Source: Syngnathus acus (taxonomy: Eukaryota; Chordata; Actinopteri; Syngnathiformes; Syngnathidae). Taken from it: a stretch of DNA of 64,000 nucleotides. This document shows, one piece after another, positions 36,270 to 49,623 of this stretch. The position numbers and the translations under genes were made by a program. The notes under the pieces are model-generated. The model was not told the DNA's origin. It ran no database searches and saw only the letters and a list, made by a program, of their open reading frames with translations. Every line of letters starts with the position of its first letter. The stretch's first letter is position 1. The stretch spans positions 7,874,001 through 7,938,000 of the forward strand of contig NC_051099.1 of the NCBI RefSeq assembly GCF_901709675.1. The letters are read 5' to 3'.

Positions 36270-39200
36270 CTAAATTAACCTGTGGCCCAATGAACCCTTA
36301 CCTTCATCATCCTGTCTGCCAAGTTGGTGTGCTCTCAGTTCCTCGGACTTGTAGAAGTCAATACTGGCGTAAGTATTGAGGCTAGAGCCGGCACCACTGC
36401 CCATAGCGCCTGCGCCAATGTTGAGGGCGGCAGAGGAACGCTCAACTCCAGCTTGAGGGCTCTCCTTAATGGCCAAGTCAAGGTCAATATAGTTAAGGCC
36501 TTGTTCAGCAGAGGCTTGCGGAGGTGGCGTGTCAGACAAACTAGCTGCCTGGCCGCTTTCCCACAGTGAGCAGTCCAAAGTGTGTCGGTGGCTCACCGGC
36601 TGGCCGCTCTCCGAGAAAATGTTGGTAGCGGAGGATAGGTGTCGAGGTCCAGAGGGAGGGGAGTTAAAGGTCTCTGAGTGGTGGCCCCGCCGACTCTGAG
36701 CTTCGGCTCGGATAAGTCTGCTGCCATGCTCAGGAGACTGGAAGGTCTTGACAGGAGAAAATCCCAACCCTGTCTCATCCCCCATGGGTACAGGTGGACC
36801 TGAATGGGTGGCAGATCTCGCTGAAAGATTGGTATCTGGACCGTTCTTGTCAATGAACGAATTAAGGGCGTCTCCTGCTATCTTTCCTTTGGATCGATAA
36901 ACAGAGTTTCCATCTGCTGCCAGAGGAGATGGTGTGCCATGTTCAAGTCGGCCCTTGGGCGCAACAGCCGGTGGGCCCTGCGGGGGGCTGATTGTTGACC
37001 TTAGCGGCGTTGATGACTTCCCTACATCCATGCTGACATACTCAGCAGACGTGGACAATGGTGCAGAGAAGCTGCGAGGAAGGTTAGCAGCATTATCAGG
37101 AACACGAAGGGGCTGGTTTGAGGGCCGCAGGGTTCCATGTAAGACGGGTTGCGCTCGATCTGACCCTGCACATCTTCCTCCATTATACTTCTTGTCTTCT
37201 TTAAAAACAATACTGACGTACTCACCGTTGTTGTGAGCCGCCATTGGAGGAAGATTCTCTTTCACCCGAGGCAAAGTGTTTGCTTTCGCAATGTCTGAAG
37301 ACAGACTGAGCGGGCGGCCCCTCCTTTGTTGCTTTGGGCTCTTGCAGCTCGATCCCCGTTTCTGAATATGACGACTATCTTTGGTGCATGTTCCTGCACA
37401 CTTGTACAAACTTAAACCTTTGCCCGCTGATATGGACTTGTCCTCCAGACTTTCACTGCTAGCTGAGCTTGAGGAGAAAGAAGAGGAAGACATGGAGAGT
37501 TGGAAGCCTCCAGTGTGTCCCACTCCCATTTTGTTTCTCTTGTTGTACCCCGCTCCCCCACTCATTCCAGCACTATCAATACTGTCTTTTTTGCACTCCC
37601 CTTTGTTTAGATCCTCCTCAAAGCGACTATAGAGAGTATGCTGATAAGCTCGGGGCAGAGAAAAGTAGGAATTAAACATTTTTGGTTGTAGTTGGTGCTG
37701 TTCAGGGTGGGACGGTGGTGTGCTACAGGCAGAGCGACTACTGACGGGTGAGACGTTCATGTAGTCACTGGCAACCCGGCTCTCCATGCTCCCCCTGCTA
37801 TCCCACATACCCAGTCCGTGTAACTCTGTGGAGACGCTACTATTAGGGGACATGACCATGTAGCCTTCTGAGCTGGGCTGCTGCATGTGCTGAGGCGGTG
37901 ACACACTGTTGTTCGGCGTCATGGCCATGTATTCATCGTCTGCAGCTGGAGACGTGACTCCAGGCAGCATTGACATGTAACCGCTATCCGAAGGAGCTCT
38001 CGCATCTGCTTCCCTCCTTTTGTCAAATCTCTTTCTGTTCTCCCCTGCCACATCACCTCGCCTACACTCCACTGCCAAGCTGCCAGAGCCTTCTCTGTTA
38101 GCACTCTGTGACATTATGGCATATTCTTCCTCGTCCTCGTCATCATCTTTTCGATGTGGGGCTAGTCGTTCGTGTGTGGCCAAAGGTAGAGAAGCTCTCT
38201 TACTTAGTAGTCTTCGTTCGACCTCAGAATCCCGACTGGATGAGCGCCGAAGAATGCGCCTGCCTTTAGAGCGATGATGGGAACCAAGTAGGCCCTCTCG
38301 CTGACCCATGACTATGTAGCTTGAGGGCCCTTCTCCGTGCCCGTGATGGGCAGCCATACTGGGCATGAGCAGTGAGTGTTCACCAGGACTGGAACCATAT
38401 TCGTCAGAGGAGCCGTAGTCGCTTGGTGAACCTGAAACGGAAACTCTCTGAGACACGCGGGGATAGGAGCACACTGTCATACCTCCCACTGCCGCGCCCA
38501 CTAGACCACACTCTGAGCCGTGACCAGAGCTGGAGGAGAGACTGGGAGCAGGAGAGGGAGCCGGGTTAGGCGTGTAGCGCGCAAGGCTGAGTGTAATCTT
38601 TGCAGGGGTGGGGGCCCTGGTGGGCTTGGGTCTGAGTGTTGGTGTAGTTGAGCAGGATCCATTAAGACTCGGGCTGGAGCTGGCCCATGTCGATCTGGTA
38701 CTTGCTCCACTCTCTTCCGACCTGGCCCCAATGCTTGCCGTTCGGGCCCGTGGAAATCCATGGCGTGATGTCGGTGAGGTGCTGGTACTGCTACCACCTG
38801 GTGTCTCCGTGCGGGCTCGCCTGGTGAATCCCACCTGACTGGGCGGCAGATTTGGATGATGTCGACGACTCGGAACACTGATGGGGTTTGAAGCAGTTCC
38901 GCCGCCACATGACGTCCCCACAGACTGAGATTTACTGCGTTGACGGAACTCTTCGCTTAGCGCTTTCATGGCTTCCAGCAATGTCTCGTGCATGTTCTGA
39001 GCCACCACAGAATCATCCACTTGCATCCAAAATTCTCCGGGTCCAGTTATGGCCGATCGACCCACCTCAATGAAGAAAAAGTTCTCTGAGTGGCCACATC
39101 TGCGAACATTCATCAGCTGCAGCACGACAGCGGCCACATCAGAGTTGAGCTTGACAAAGTTGACTGTCTTGTCAGTTAGGCACAGGCGGTAGATGCCTAC

Positions 39201-40878
39201 TAAGTTCCGGGCATGTCCAAGACCTTTTGGCCAAACTTTAACCTGCCAAACTTCCTTGAAAGTTGGAATTGGAGATGGAGAACTACACTCTCCACTACTG
39301 CCATAGTCTTCAGGAGATTTACCTGTAAATAAAGAGAAAGGGCATGAATGAACAAGAGGAACCCTTTGCCCAAAGATGAATGGAAATAAATATAGATAGC
39401 ACTATAAATAGTAGGAGTTTTTTGGGGGGACTTGAATGAAATTTTGTCTATTGATCCCACCGAGGCTTCACTTAATGCTCTACAGCAGTGGTCCTCAACC
39501 ACCAAGCCACACCTATCTAAATACAAATATGGGGTGGTTCACCGTACCTGACAAAATAATTAAGACTTTCTATGGACAATTGCAATGAGAAAGTCATTAA
39601 ATATGTGTCGGGGAAAAAACCACTACAAGCCACAGTTTTGGTTAATTTTAAGCAATATGCAGACACTCTTAAATTCAAGCAGATGAAACAGATTAATCCC
39701 ACAAAGGCTTAACTATAAAGCTCTGAGACATGACTGTATTTTGAACAAAATAGAACCCGAGCATCCAGCAGTCGTCTCACAGCATTCATGTATAGTGCAT
39801 GCAGAGCTGGGAAAGCCCGTCGGTGGGTGCACAGTGAGGGGAAAAGGAGGGGTTGTGGTAGGCTACGAGTGCTGTTCTGTTCCAAGCAGTGGAACATGAA
39901 CGTAAACAACACGAGGGAGACGGGCACAGAAAGACGTTTTTTTTCCCCCCTCCCTCATTTTTTTCTTTCTCACATGCAGCCACGCAGAGAGCATGGATGC
40001 ACGGTGATGCCGCCTTCTGCACAAATGTAGGTTATTAGAGGCGGGCGGGCTCTCGGGGCTGTGCAGAAAAACAAAAACGGGCTGGAGCGGGAGTGCTCCG
40101 CGATAGGCTAGCGCTATATGATGCATCCCGTCGATGGTTGCTATATGCCCTCTGCGCCATGCAAAAATAAGGCTGCACCCTATTTGGAATATTACTACGT
40201 GTTATATCTTGCTAGCTCGGAATAAAATGCTGGTTGTACATGTGAATCCCAAAATTGCACAAACTGCAAATGCCATCCCTAAAACGCACCAGTCCACTTG
40301 GATCCAATTGATTTCGATTATTTTTCCATTCAAATAATTACACGCGTTTGATTCATCTGTAGAAGATAGGGAGCTAAATTTGAAGAACATGGGTAATAAA
40401 ATGAAATGGAGTGCATCCAATGGCCCCATGCGGGCAGATGGGGAGCAAAAACAGCCTAAGGCAGGATGGGCCCGATGCGGAGACACACAGCAGAGAGCAA
40501 CATCAATTATTCGACTTTTGCCATCTTACAATTGCACTGGAGGTCCAGCATGGCTTGGTACCACTCGTTTTGGACCTCCTCGCTGTCCGCGGCGATTGCA
40601 AAGCTCTCGCTGCGGGTGTAGAGCACGATCAGGTGCTTGTTCTTAGAATCCGCCCGCTTGTTGATGTTGAAGCACGTCTCCAGGTTCAGCACCTTCTTGG
40701 GCACGGGAGATTTGCTGCGGAATTTCTTCTCGTTCTCGTAATACTCCAAGCGAGCGGGACCACGCTCCGAGGCCGTCCTCAGAACGAAGAAGCGCCGGTG
40801 CATTGATTTGTGCTTGCGGAGGTACCCGCTTCTCTGCACGTCTTCATAATTCTGCAACTCGGCGCCTTGGTTCTCCAT
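36270..40878 (-). CDS. irs4: Insulin receptor substrate, probably IRS4
   Basis: Two coding exons join in phase. Exon 40878-40530 holds the PH domain (about residues 15-115, GYLRKHKSMHRRFFVLR to WYQAMLDL). Exon 39322-36302 encodes the PTB domain (about 135-245, with RRCGHSENFFFIEVGRSA) and the long docking tail. The protein has about 1,125 residues. The tail has PI3-kinase-type YxxM sites: YIVM (about 452), YAIM (517), YMSM (565), YMAM (580), YMVM (603) and YVSM (878). YMNV (637) departs from the motif. SHP2-type C-terminal YIDL and YASI sites are present. A donor at 36302 (GAAG|GTAAGG) suggests a short further exon, while reading on gives a stop at 36270. Sequence resembles IRS1 and IRS2 as much as IRS4. 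The symbol rests on the neighbouring gucy2f, as in human Xq22.3. The product couples insulin/IGF receptors to PI3-kinase at the membrane. Confidence 0.85.
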
Positions 40879-41280
40879 GGCCCCTGCTTAACTAGAAAGC
40901 ACTCAAGACGTCAAAAAACGAACAAGTCCATGTGGTCTTCGTTAATTAATCCATTGCAACTACATGCCTCCTCCTTCTCCTCCCCGCATCCTCGCCGAAG
41001 TCTTCAAGCATGTGCGTGGTGATTAGGATGGAGAACCGAGCCGGAGCGTGCCTCCATGCGCCACCCAGCAGCTGCAGGAGGATCCCAACTATGTCCTCCG
41101 CAGTCCGGCCCGGTCCCTCCTGATCCAAGTTCGATATGCGGTGTGTGCACCTCAGCCGAGTAGCGACGTCTCCTTTTCTCCACCTGTCTGACTGAGGCTG
41201 TCCCCAGTCTGTAGACACCCCAGTCAAGTTTGGTAGTTCCAAACACATTATCCTGTCACAGCCTTCCACAATAAAAGCTA
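40879..41280 (-). promoter_or_regulatory. irs4: 5'UTR and promoter region of the IRS gene
   Basis: Upstream of the IRS start codon the DNA becomes GC- and CpG-richer than its surroundings between about 40960 and 41230, as expected for a long GC-rich leader. A minus-strand open frame at 41004-41269 has no family resemblance and is more likely leader sequence. No TATA box was identified. Confidence 0.4.
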
Positions 41281-42160
41281 TGTAGACTGATCAATTAAGT
41301 TCTGTTATCTTTTTTGTGTGTGCAATGAGCAACAAAATGTTCATAGTATTTTGCTGCTAGAGGTTTATAAACTATAAATTTCTATATGTATATGTATTTA
41401 TTCATGCATGTGATGTATTCCTGTGAGAAAAAAACAAAACAATACAATCATTTAAGAGCTTTGGAATTAGTGTTCATGGTTCAAGTCACACTAGTAGTGC
41501 ATTTGCAGTTCTTCATTCAGTATATATAGTATCATATATGTTTCTTACATAAGGCAATCATATAGTAGTACCGCACGGACACCTTTGGTCTTGCATAACT
41601 CTTCTTAGGGCATTAGGTGAATCTTCTTAATTTGAAAGGGAGCGTTTTTTATTTCCGGAGTTTTTCTGGTTTCCTTTAGCTGACTTGACAAATTTATCTC
41701 AGACTGGCACATTTAAACTGGTGCCAGTCAAGATTCGGGGCGGCTTCAGGACACGGTGAGCCGTGAAACACGATGTACGTCTGACATGGAGGCAAAATGA
41801 GCAGTTTTTTTTTTTTACTTTGGCACTCGACAATTATAAGAAAGATTTCACCTAAATACCTGATGCTGCTATACACAATAATCTCAATGTACTTTTTGGA
41901 GAGAGGTTTTTAATAACATTGCTTACATTTATGCACATGTATAATAAAAGATCATATATGGAAGTATTACACGTGCCCACACTGAAATTTGCATAATGGA
42001 CAAATAATTTCATGTATAATGGTGATGAGGCTGCAAAAATAATAATAATAATAATAGCTGGATTTAATGTTTGTACTCTGGTTCCCATTTCAGCATATTA
42101 TTCAACCTATCAAGGTTTAGACAGCAAAAAAGTCAACAAACATTTTTACTGAAGCCATAA
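41281..42160. other. Intergenic, irs4 upstream to gucy2f 3' end
   Basis: AT-rich DNA without recognisable genes. An (ATA)n run sits at about 42038-42055. The gucy2f 3'UTR probably ends just to the right of this interval. Confidence 0.5.
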
Positions 42161-42166
42161 TTTATT
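42161..42166 (-). terminator. gucy2f: Candidate poly(A) signal of gucy2f
   Basis: Plus-strand TTTATT, AATAAA on the minus strand, 0.79 kb past the gucy2f stop codon. It is a candidate only, and other hexamers cannot be excluded. Confidence 0.4.
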
Positions 42167-42950
42167 TACATAAACACAAAAAAGTTTCCCTTCAAAATAA
42201 TCAGCACAGTCCACTTCATTTGGTTTGTGTCAAGTGTATTTACCGCATTTGGCAAAAAGAATTCAGACTCTTTAAAATGAAGATCTTACTCTTGCTTTCC
42301 AAGAAGATACATATTTCATCATTTTTAATCCGTCCGCATCTGGAATGTTGCGTTTCCTCCTTTTTGTTTGTGGACCAACTAATATGCACGTGTACACATT
42401 TACAGTATATACAAACCGATGATGACAAATAAGCATGAGCTTACATTCAAACGCTGTTATTCTAAGTTCCTTTTTGTATTTGTCTTCTGTAAGGGTCGAA
42501 CATAATATAATGTTAAAAATCAATTCAAACATCATCAAAATATATCATATATTGTCATTATTGTATTATGCTTGGTGTTTTGGCCCTAAGGTCATCTTTA
42601 ACTTCACACGAGTCGTCATTTTTCTGAAATGTGCCGCAACCTGACTCAAGAATTCAATAATTGTCTGGTCAGGAAATTGTCACATTCTACTACGAGTCAT
42701 GATCCACTGAGCAGATATAATATCACTTTTGGTGAATGTAATGTAACAAGTCATTCAGTCCTTTTGCGCCAAAAACTCCTGTGGCGATGATGTAATAGAT
42801 TAATGGCTGAAATGATCTAAAGTTTTAGGATCTAGTGTGAGGAACGTTTACTATATCTGAGACCAGATAGGAAATGAGTTTGTGCAGCATTACTATAAAT
42901 GAAGGTTACACACCAGCAAAGCTGTTTTACATTAGTCCATCAGCACCAAT

Positions 42951-45900
42951 CTAGCCCATCTTCTTCTGTCGATCCAGAAACTTCTGTCTTCTATCAGGAG
43001 GAATCTCATCTAAACCGATGCCGTGATTTCTTCCTCTGTAAGAAGAAACACAGACAGGCACATGATTAAAAAAATATACGATGCTCGATGGTCTTAAGAA
43101 ATCCACATTCAAAAGAATTGCAATGTGTCTTACCCTTGAAGGTCTGGTGGAATGGGCAGAGGTTTTTTGAAGTCTTCCCTTCCCACCAACCAGTATGTGT
43201 TCTCCACACCTTTTCCCTATTGAACAAAAGAGCATCAAGTTACAAGCATTCTGTGCATTTGTTGTTTTTGTGCGTTTTACCCAATTTACCTTTAATTCCG
43301 TCAGACCTCTAACTTGAATTTTGTAGCCCATCTTCAAGCTGTTAAGGATGTCTACTGTGATCTGGTTGACATGTATTCTGTAAGCTACACAAGACATCCA
43401 CACAGCCACAGTTAATATTCACGTAGACACAAAGCTGAGATCCATTTGGCAAAAAATTTGATTGTTTGATATGCGCGATTTGTGTTTTCAACCACTTGGA
43501 GGCAGCAGACTACAGATGCATTGCTTCTCTGTGTTTCTTCTCACACTTGCTCCATATGTAAAGTGTCTTGAGTTAATCTGTTATAAATTGGCGCTATAAA
43601 ATGAAACGGGCTTCAATTTTATTTAAGTAATCTAATGTAAGTGACGCAAATTTATAATTGAAGTTCTGTTTTTGGATAAAAACTTTTTTTTTTTCTAAAC
43701 TAATTCAAGTAGAGTATATTTGCTTCTAAAAATTCCATCCGCTCACCCCCTAAATATACCAAATGCTATGATTACAAAACACTTGAATTTCACACACATC
43801 TTACAATATTACAGTCGAAAATAAATGGCTTACTTATATTTTGACTTAGAAAAAAATACATACATATAAATGTAGTGATGACTCTCCTTCGCTTCCATTT
43901 ACTACCCAGGCTAAACTGAGCCCCTCCCAAACATACTAAGATGTTGGTGGATTTGTCACCAACATAATTTCTTGACACTAATTAATACTTTCAGGGCTTT
44001 GGCCCCATCCAACAAGAAAACATATTTCTAACTGTACAAATGGGAAGTCAATCAGCATCTTGGGACAGACATCTGGTGCACCTGAGAGGGTTCCAACGAA
44101 AGCCAACTCCAACCCAGCATAATGTTAAATATCAAGGGTTGGTCTGTGCATGTGGCATTTCAAGTCATCTCCTTAAAAACGACTTTTGCACTTCATTCCT
44201 GCAACATGCACGGGGCCACTAAGGCTTATTTATAGTAAAACTTTGAATTGACCTCTAATTCTGTTTATAGTCTTAAGAGATTACAAGGACTCGCCACTTA
44301 AAGCCCTGTTTAGCTTCAAGCAACATGCACACACCTGTCCTCAGCCACATGTTAGTCTTTGGGGAGGGGGGGAACCCACACAAACGTCCTGTTCTCCAAG
44401 AAAGTATGTGAATTCATCATGCATGTGATGATACTCACGCAACCCGGTGGACTCCATTCGAGATGCTGTGTTGACTGTGTCTCCAAAGAGGCAGTAGCGA
44501 GGCATCGTGAGGCCCACTACTCCTGCTACGACTGGGCCTGGAAGCGCATACACTGAGGTTAATAAAGTTAAGAAAATAACAAAACAAAAAAACAATGACA
44601 ACTAAAATGCAAAAGAAGGCTAACTATAGTTATAGTGAACATTTCCTTTGTTTTCATCTTCATCAAATATCTTACATGAGCTTTCGGAGTTCATTTTAAG
44701 CCTTTTTTTCTATTGCTGTACAGAGGAAGGAAGGTCAGGAAGAAGACAGTTCTCAAATAATTGCTTGTTTGAGAATTGTAGTTTACTGTAAATCAAAATG
44801 TGCTTCTTAAAAAATGAAAATGAAAGCGTGACTATCAGTGGACAAATAGCATTGACTTGTGTGTTAATTGGATGCCAGCACTCTAAGTGGATAGCGCTTT
44901 ACTATTCCAATAAGACGTTCCAGACAAGGATCAAGGAGGTAAAAATACTTTTCTTTTCCTTAGCAGCTTGTGTTACCTCATGCGGACCAATCTGCAAGAA
45001 ATTAACTTTGCATTTCTTTTTTTTTCCTCCATCCATCTGCTACTTTACAGGCAACAGATGAGTTTTCCATACCTAACTATTATGCTTTGAAGCATTATGT
45101 CAAAGGTGGGCAGGATTTGTGGTGCATGTTTTCTGAAAAAAATCTTTGGAGTCATGAGGAAATAATAATATTTGGACAATATGAATAAATAATGTCCTTT
45201 TATGGCCTTTTAACAAATTGTACTCTATTCATGAATAGTTTTAAACCTGCAATTGCTCACCAGAGTGCAAGCCGATCCGGATCCTGACTTTTAATTCAGG
45301 CATGTGTCTCATCTTGAAGGTGCCGATGCAGTGGAGGATGTCAAGCGACATATTGGCCATCTCGGCTGCGTGACGGTTGCCGTTCCTATTGGGGACTCCG
45401 GAGGCCACCATGTACGCATCTCCAATAGTTTCCACCTAAAGACCCCCAAAATGAAAGACAATAACCACCCTTTATGTGTCCCCCAAGGACGACAACACGA
45501 CACTCACCTTGTAGACGTCATGCAGACCGATGATGGCGTCAAAGAGCGTGTAGAGGTCGTTCAGCAGGTCCACCACCTCGATGGGTTCGCTGAGAGCCGA
45601 GATGGTGGTGAAGCCCACGATGTCGCTAAAGTAGAGTGTGACCTCGCTGAAGTGCTCAGGCTTGACCGGCTTGCCTGTCTTCAGCGCCTGGGCCACAGAC
45701 CTGGGAGAAAACGCAGGGAACATCGCAAAGCGACTCCAACACGAGACTCCGAGCCACCTTCCTCAATTTCCAAAGACTGGCAAACAGCTTAGCAGCATTT
45801 ATGCTTGGCAGGTACGTTCGTTACTTCTTCTCAATTGCACATTCCCCCCCCAAAAAAGGAACGTTTTAATAAAACTCAATTATGAAGAAATAATTCTACA

Positions 45901-48900
45901 GATGTAGCAGCTGTAGCTAATGTCGTGAATGTTGTTGACATAACTCACTTGGGCAACATCTGAGCCACCAGTTGATCCGTTTTCTGTCTCTCCACCTCCA
46001 ACTCTTCCGTCCTCTCACGGATCAGATCCTCCAAGTTGGAGGAGTACTGCTCCAACATGCGCAACATTGAGTCGATGATATTGGTCTTCTTGCCTTTGGT
46101 GATGCTCTTAAACTGTTGAGGCAAAATGGAGACAGAGTGACACCCGGTTGCAGTGCACGTGTCCACCCGATGTGTTTTTGCGTATTTTTACGTGTTTGAA
46201 AATATCATGAAATGTGGGCCTCTTTTCAGGTTCTTCACTCCAGGCCTGCTTCAAGATTTGGATGACGTCCAGGGGAGCCTGATCCATTGACACGGAGGGG
46301 CGGCACAAAGGAGGGGGATCTGTGACCTTGCTGATAATATCTGCCAAAACACACAGACAACACTGACATAAACAATAAGATCAAGACGCACATGCAGATG
46401 GAAAGTTTTGCTGTTATTTATATTACGGCGTTGTAGTGATGAATGCAAGGTTTCCGCCACGGTTATAATTTCCTTTCCCTAACTGATGCAAGACTAAAAA
46501 TATACAGTAACCCATAATGGGTTAAATTCCTGAAAATGATCTAACACCATGTTTTCTTCTCGAGGTAATTATGAATAGCACACACATGGCAAAATATCTG
46601 ACATCATGGCCATATCACTCACCTTTGGGTGGCATATCCAGCATACAAAAAGGAGCAGAGCGGGAAATCACTTCCTGTCCAATGATGGAAAAACTGTAGA
46701 CGTCTCCCAGAAACGTCCCCTTTCTCCGCAGAGCAGCATTGCGTAGCATCTCAGGAGCGGTCCAGAACAGATCTTTTGGTTGAAGCCAAAGAAGTGAAGA
46801 TAAAACAAAGATGTTGAAAGTTATGAATTATATGAAGAAAAGGAACATGAGACCTGATATAAACTCACTCTCAGGCTTTTCCTCGTCCATGCTGATGCCT
46901 TGGCTATTGAGAAGTTCATTGAAGCCATAATCAGTCACCTTCAGCACAAAGCGCCCGTCCACTACACAGTTTCGGGATTTGAGGCGTCCGTGGATGATTC
47001 CTCGATTGTGCAGGTACTTCATTCCCTGTTTAAATGTGACGAGTGAGTCAACACTGTTGACAAAGAGCACTACAAGCAAACGTGTGTCTTTTGTTTTTCC
47101 TGTACCCTGATGAGATCCATCAGCAGGGACGACTTGAACATCCAATCCAGACGTACATCCTCATTCATGAGCAGGTCTTCCAAGCTACCTCGGGAGCAAT
47201 GTTCGGTCACCACTCCAAAAATACCAGAGTCGTTGAAGAGTCCCAGGAACAGATTGAGATTCTCGTGCCTCATGTCTCTGAGCTGCAAGAGTTAGCCGCA
47301 CAACGTGAATGCAAGGTAAAGCATTTCCCGTGCAGAACTTCCTTCTCAAGACACCAACCTTGATGAAGACTGACTCAGTGCTGCTATTGACGCTTGTTGC
47401 AGATCCAGGCGGGCCTTTTTTCAACCAAACCCAATCACCCTGAGATTTACAGAAAACACACTTTTACGGTGCGAACAAAAACGCCAACTAAAACAACTCT
47501 CATGTCCAACTCACCTCAAATATAGCAACATTGGAGCTGTCCGGTGAAGACGCCAAATAGCTGCGGCCAGACACTGAGTGGTGAGACGTCTTCATGTCCA
47601 GTTGACTTTTCATGATGCTTTCATCATTCAACTTCTGCGCCCAACAACATACCACAACAATTGAGCAAATTGTATCTATTGCATTAACAAAAGTATTGGT
47701 ACATCGAAACAATGAACCAAGGAGAAAATGCTAGCGAGATAACACTCTGAGAACTGACCCTTTTGCTGATTTGAGTGTTAATGAAGACCAGGTCATCCAG
47801 AGTCAGGAGTACTTTGTTAGATCCACCGCCGTCTTCAAAGGTGAAGCCCACTCTGCCACTTCTCCTAAATAAGAAAGACAAAATATATCTTCGCACAGGC
47901 ATTGGATGAATGAAAATTTCTTGTTTTGACTATACTGTACTTGAAATGAATGATGATGTTTAGAGCACCACCAACCACCATAGCCAAGAGGAGGAAAAAG
48001 AAGATAGTGGTAGAATCCATTCCTATGGAAGGACAAAGGATTCACTACAGTGGAATGTGAGTTTTTGTGATGACCCTGAAGCCTCACTCACCTCCACTGC
48101 AGGCAAAATAAGGACTAAACCAACAACTGGAGTCGGTGTAGGGGGTACTGCCGGCAAAATGGATCGAGCGACCGAGATATTTCAATCCTCCAATCCTGCC
48201 GTCTGTGTGTGCAGCCTCCAGAACATGAGTGGAGTAGAGAGAGTTTCCCATCCCGCTGTAGTCCAGCACGACGTAGCGAGCCTGCATGCCTTCCCGGTTC
48301 CTACCCGCCCTCAAGTGCTGATTGAAGCCCTCGAATTCAAAGCCCCCCTCGCTGGCGCCGAGGACCTCACCGGTCACCCATCTGCCGGTATTCGCGCGGG
48401 CCTGCTCAGCCGCCATAGCAATGTAATACATCATGTTGTAGATAGAGCCGAAGAATGGCGAAACCTAGAACGGGAGACAGATGGTGATTATATGCCAATG
48501 TGAGCAGGGAAGGTGGTTCCTGAAAGTCTGGCATGATCTGAGCAAATGTTCTCACATGTTCTGCTGGGGTGCTGCTGCGGATTTCGTAGCTGTTCTGAGC
48601 CTCTTTGAAGGCCTGATAAAAATTGCGGTCTCCAGAGTCCATGGTAATGGTGAGAACCCCATCGTAGGCTTTCCTCAGGTTGGTGTCGTTGCCGAGGGTG
48701 TAGTAGAAAGCGTCTTTATAGGGAAGTGAGTAGAGCAGCGTGTCATAGGGGATGAAAATGTAGCCGCGGTCGATCATTCGCATGGCCAAAGCAGTTGTCA
48801 GAAGTTCGTGCTGGGATTGGCCACCAATCAGGACGGAAGGCATGCACATGATGATCACTGTGAAGAGAAAACGGCTTTATTAGCGACTCATCAGGGTTGA

Positions 48901-49623
48901 GGTTTTTAGTGTGAAGTGAGGCGGCTCACCTCGAACCCGATCAGTTTCCCGGACTTTTGTCAAGGCCTTCCTCGTTCCGTCCTTGCCCGTCTCCATGGTC
49001 ACTACGGGGGTGACGGGCAGGCCTAAAGCCCTCAGAGACGAAGCCAGCTCATACCCGGTGGCCTCCCAGAGATCATTCTCCTCCGAAATGATGGCCACGT
49101 GGGCCCACCGGAAATAACGCAGCACTGTGAAAAGGACACGTGAAGACAACGGCTGTGGGCGGAGGAAAGTGGGGTACATCCCTCCGTCCCCCATGTTTGC
49201 TTTCAGGCAACTCCAGGAGAGAATTCCAACATCCCACTCTTTAGCGTACAAAGCAGCTAAAGAGCAGTATCCCGGGTTGGCCGGGCCTAGGAACGCCGCA
49301 CCGTAGCCTTCCAGCTCAGCGAAGCGGGCCATGGCACGGGATGACTTGCAGTCCTCGTTTATCAGCGTATAGTCGTACCAGTAGCCTTTGTTAAGGTGGG
49401 GGTCCTTGTTGATTCGTGCAATAGCCAGGCGAGCCGCTGAGTCTGGCAGGGCTTTGGAATAAAAAGGGTCACAAGTCCAGGGTCCAACTAGGGCCACCTT
49501 AAATGTGGTAGCCCAGGCTTGACATGGTAGGGATGAGATTAGGAGCAAGGGCATTAGGAGCCAACTTGCCCAACAGCTCTTAGAACGCTGCACCGGGTAC
49601 CAGGGCCGCTGTGGTTTTAACAT
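42951..49623 (-). CDS. gucy2f: Retinal membrane guanylyl cyclase GC-F/RetGC2
   Basis: Eighteen exons join in phase: 49623-48930, 48857-48556, 48464-48092, 48022-47941, 47864-47759, 47634-47515, 47439-47359, 47282-47106, 47025-46869, 46772-46623, 46340-46192, 46112-45949, 45700-45508, 45435-45261, 44537-44439, 43384-43290, 43216-43134 and 43035-42951. They encode 1,094 residues (human GUCY2F 1,108). Order: signal peptide ([16 protein letters not shown]), ligand-binding-like ectodomain, one membrane span ([20 protein letters not shown]), kinase-homology domain, coiled dimerisation helix ([17 protein letters not shown]) and cyclase domain. The kinase-like domain reads HGRLKSRNC and DYG, so the catalytic aspartate is absent, as usual here. 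The cyclase keeps [20 protein letters not shown] and [12 protein letters not shown]. It makes cGMP in photoreceptor outer segments under GCAP control. Position next to the IRS gene supports gucy2f over gucy2d. Two earlier in-frame ATGs exist; 49623 was chosen because it precedes the signal peptide. Confidence 0.92.
43545..43612. repeat. SINE 3'-tail-like fragment in gucy2f intron
   Basis: The stretch with GTAAAGTGTCTTGAGTTAAT and GGCGCTATAAAATGAAA resembles the 3' end of common fish retroposons (typically AAAGCGCTTTGAG followed by GCGCTATATAAA). It lies in the gucy2f intron between exons 44537-44439 and 43384-43290. No 5' part was recognised. Confidence 0.35.

Noticed and set aside
41004-41269. 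Minus-strand open frames upstream of the IRS start codon
   Set aside because: GC-rich leader sequence; two overlapping frames in different phases and no family resemblance.
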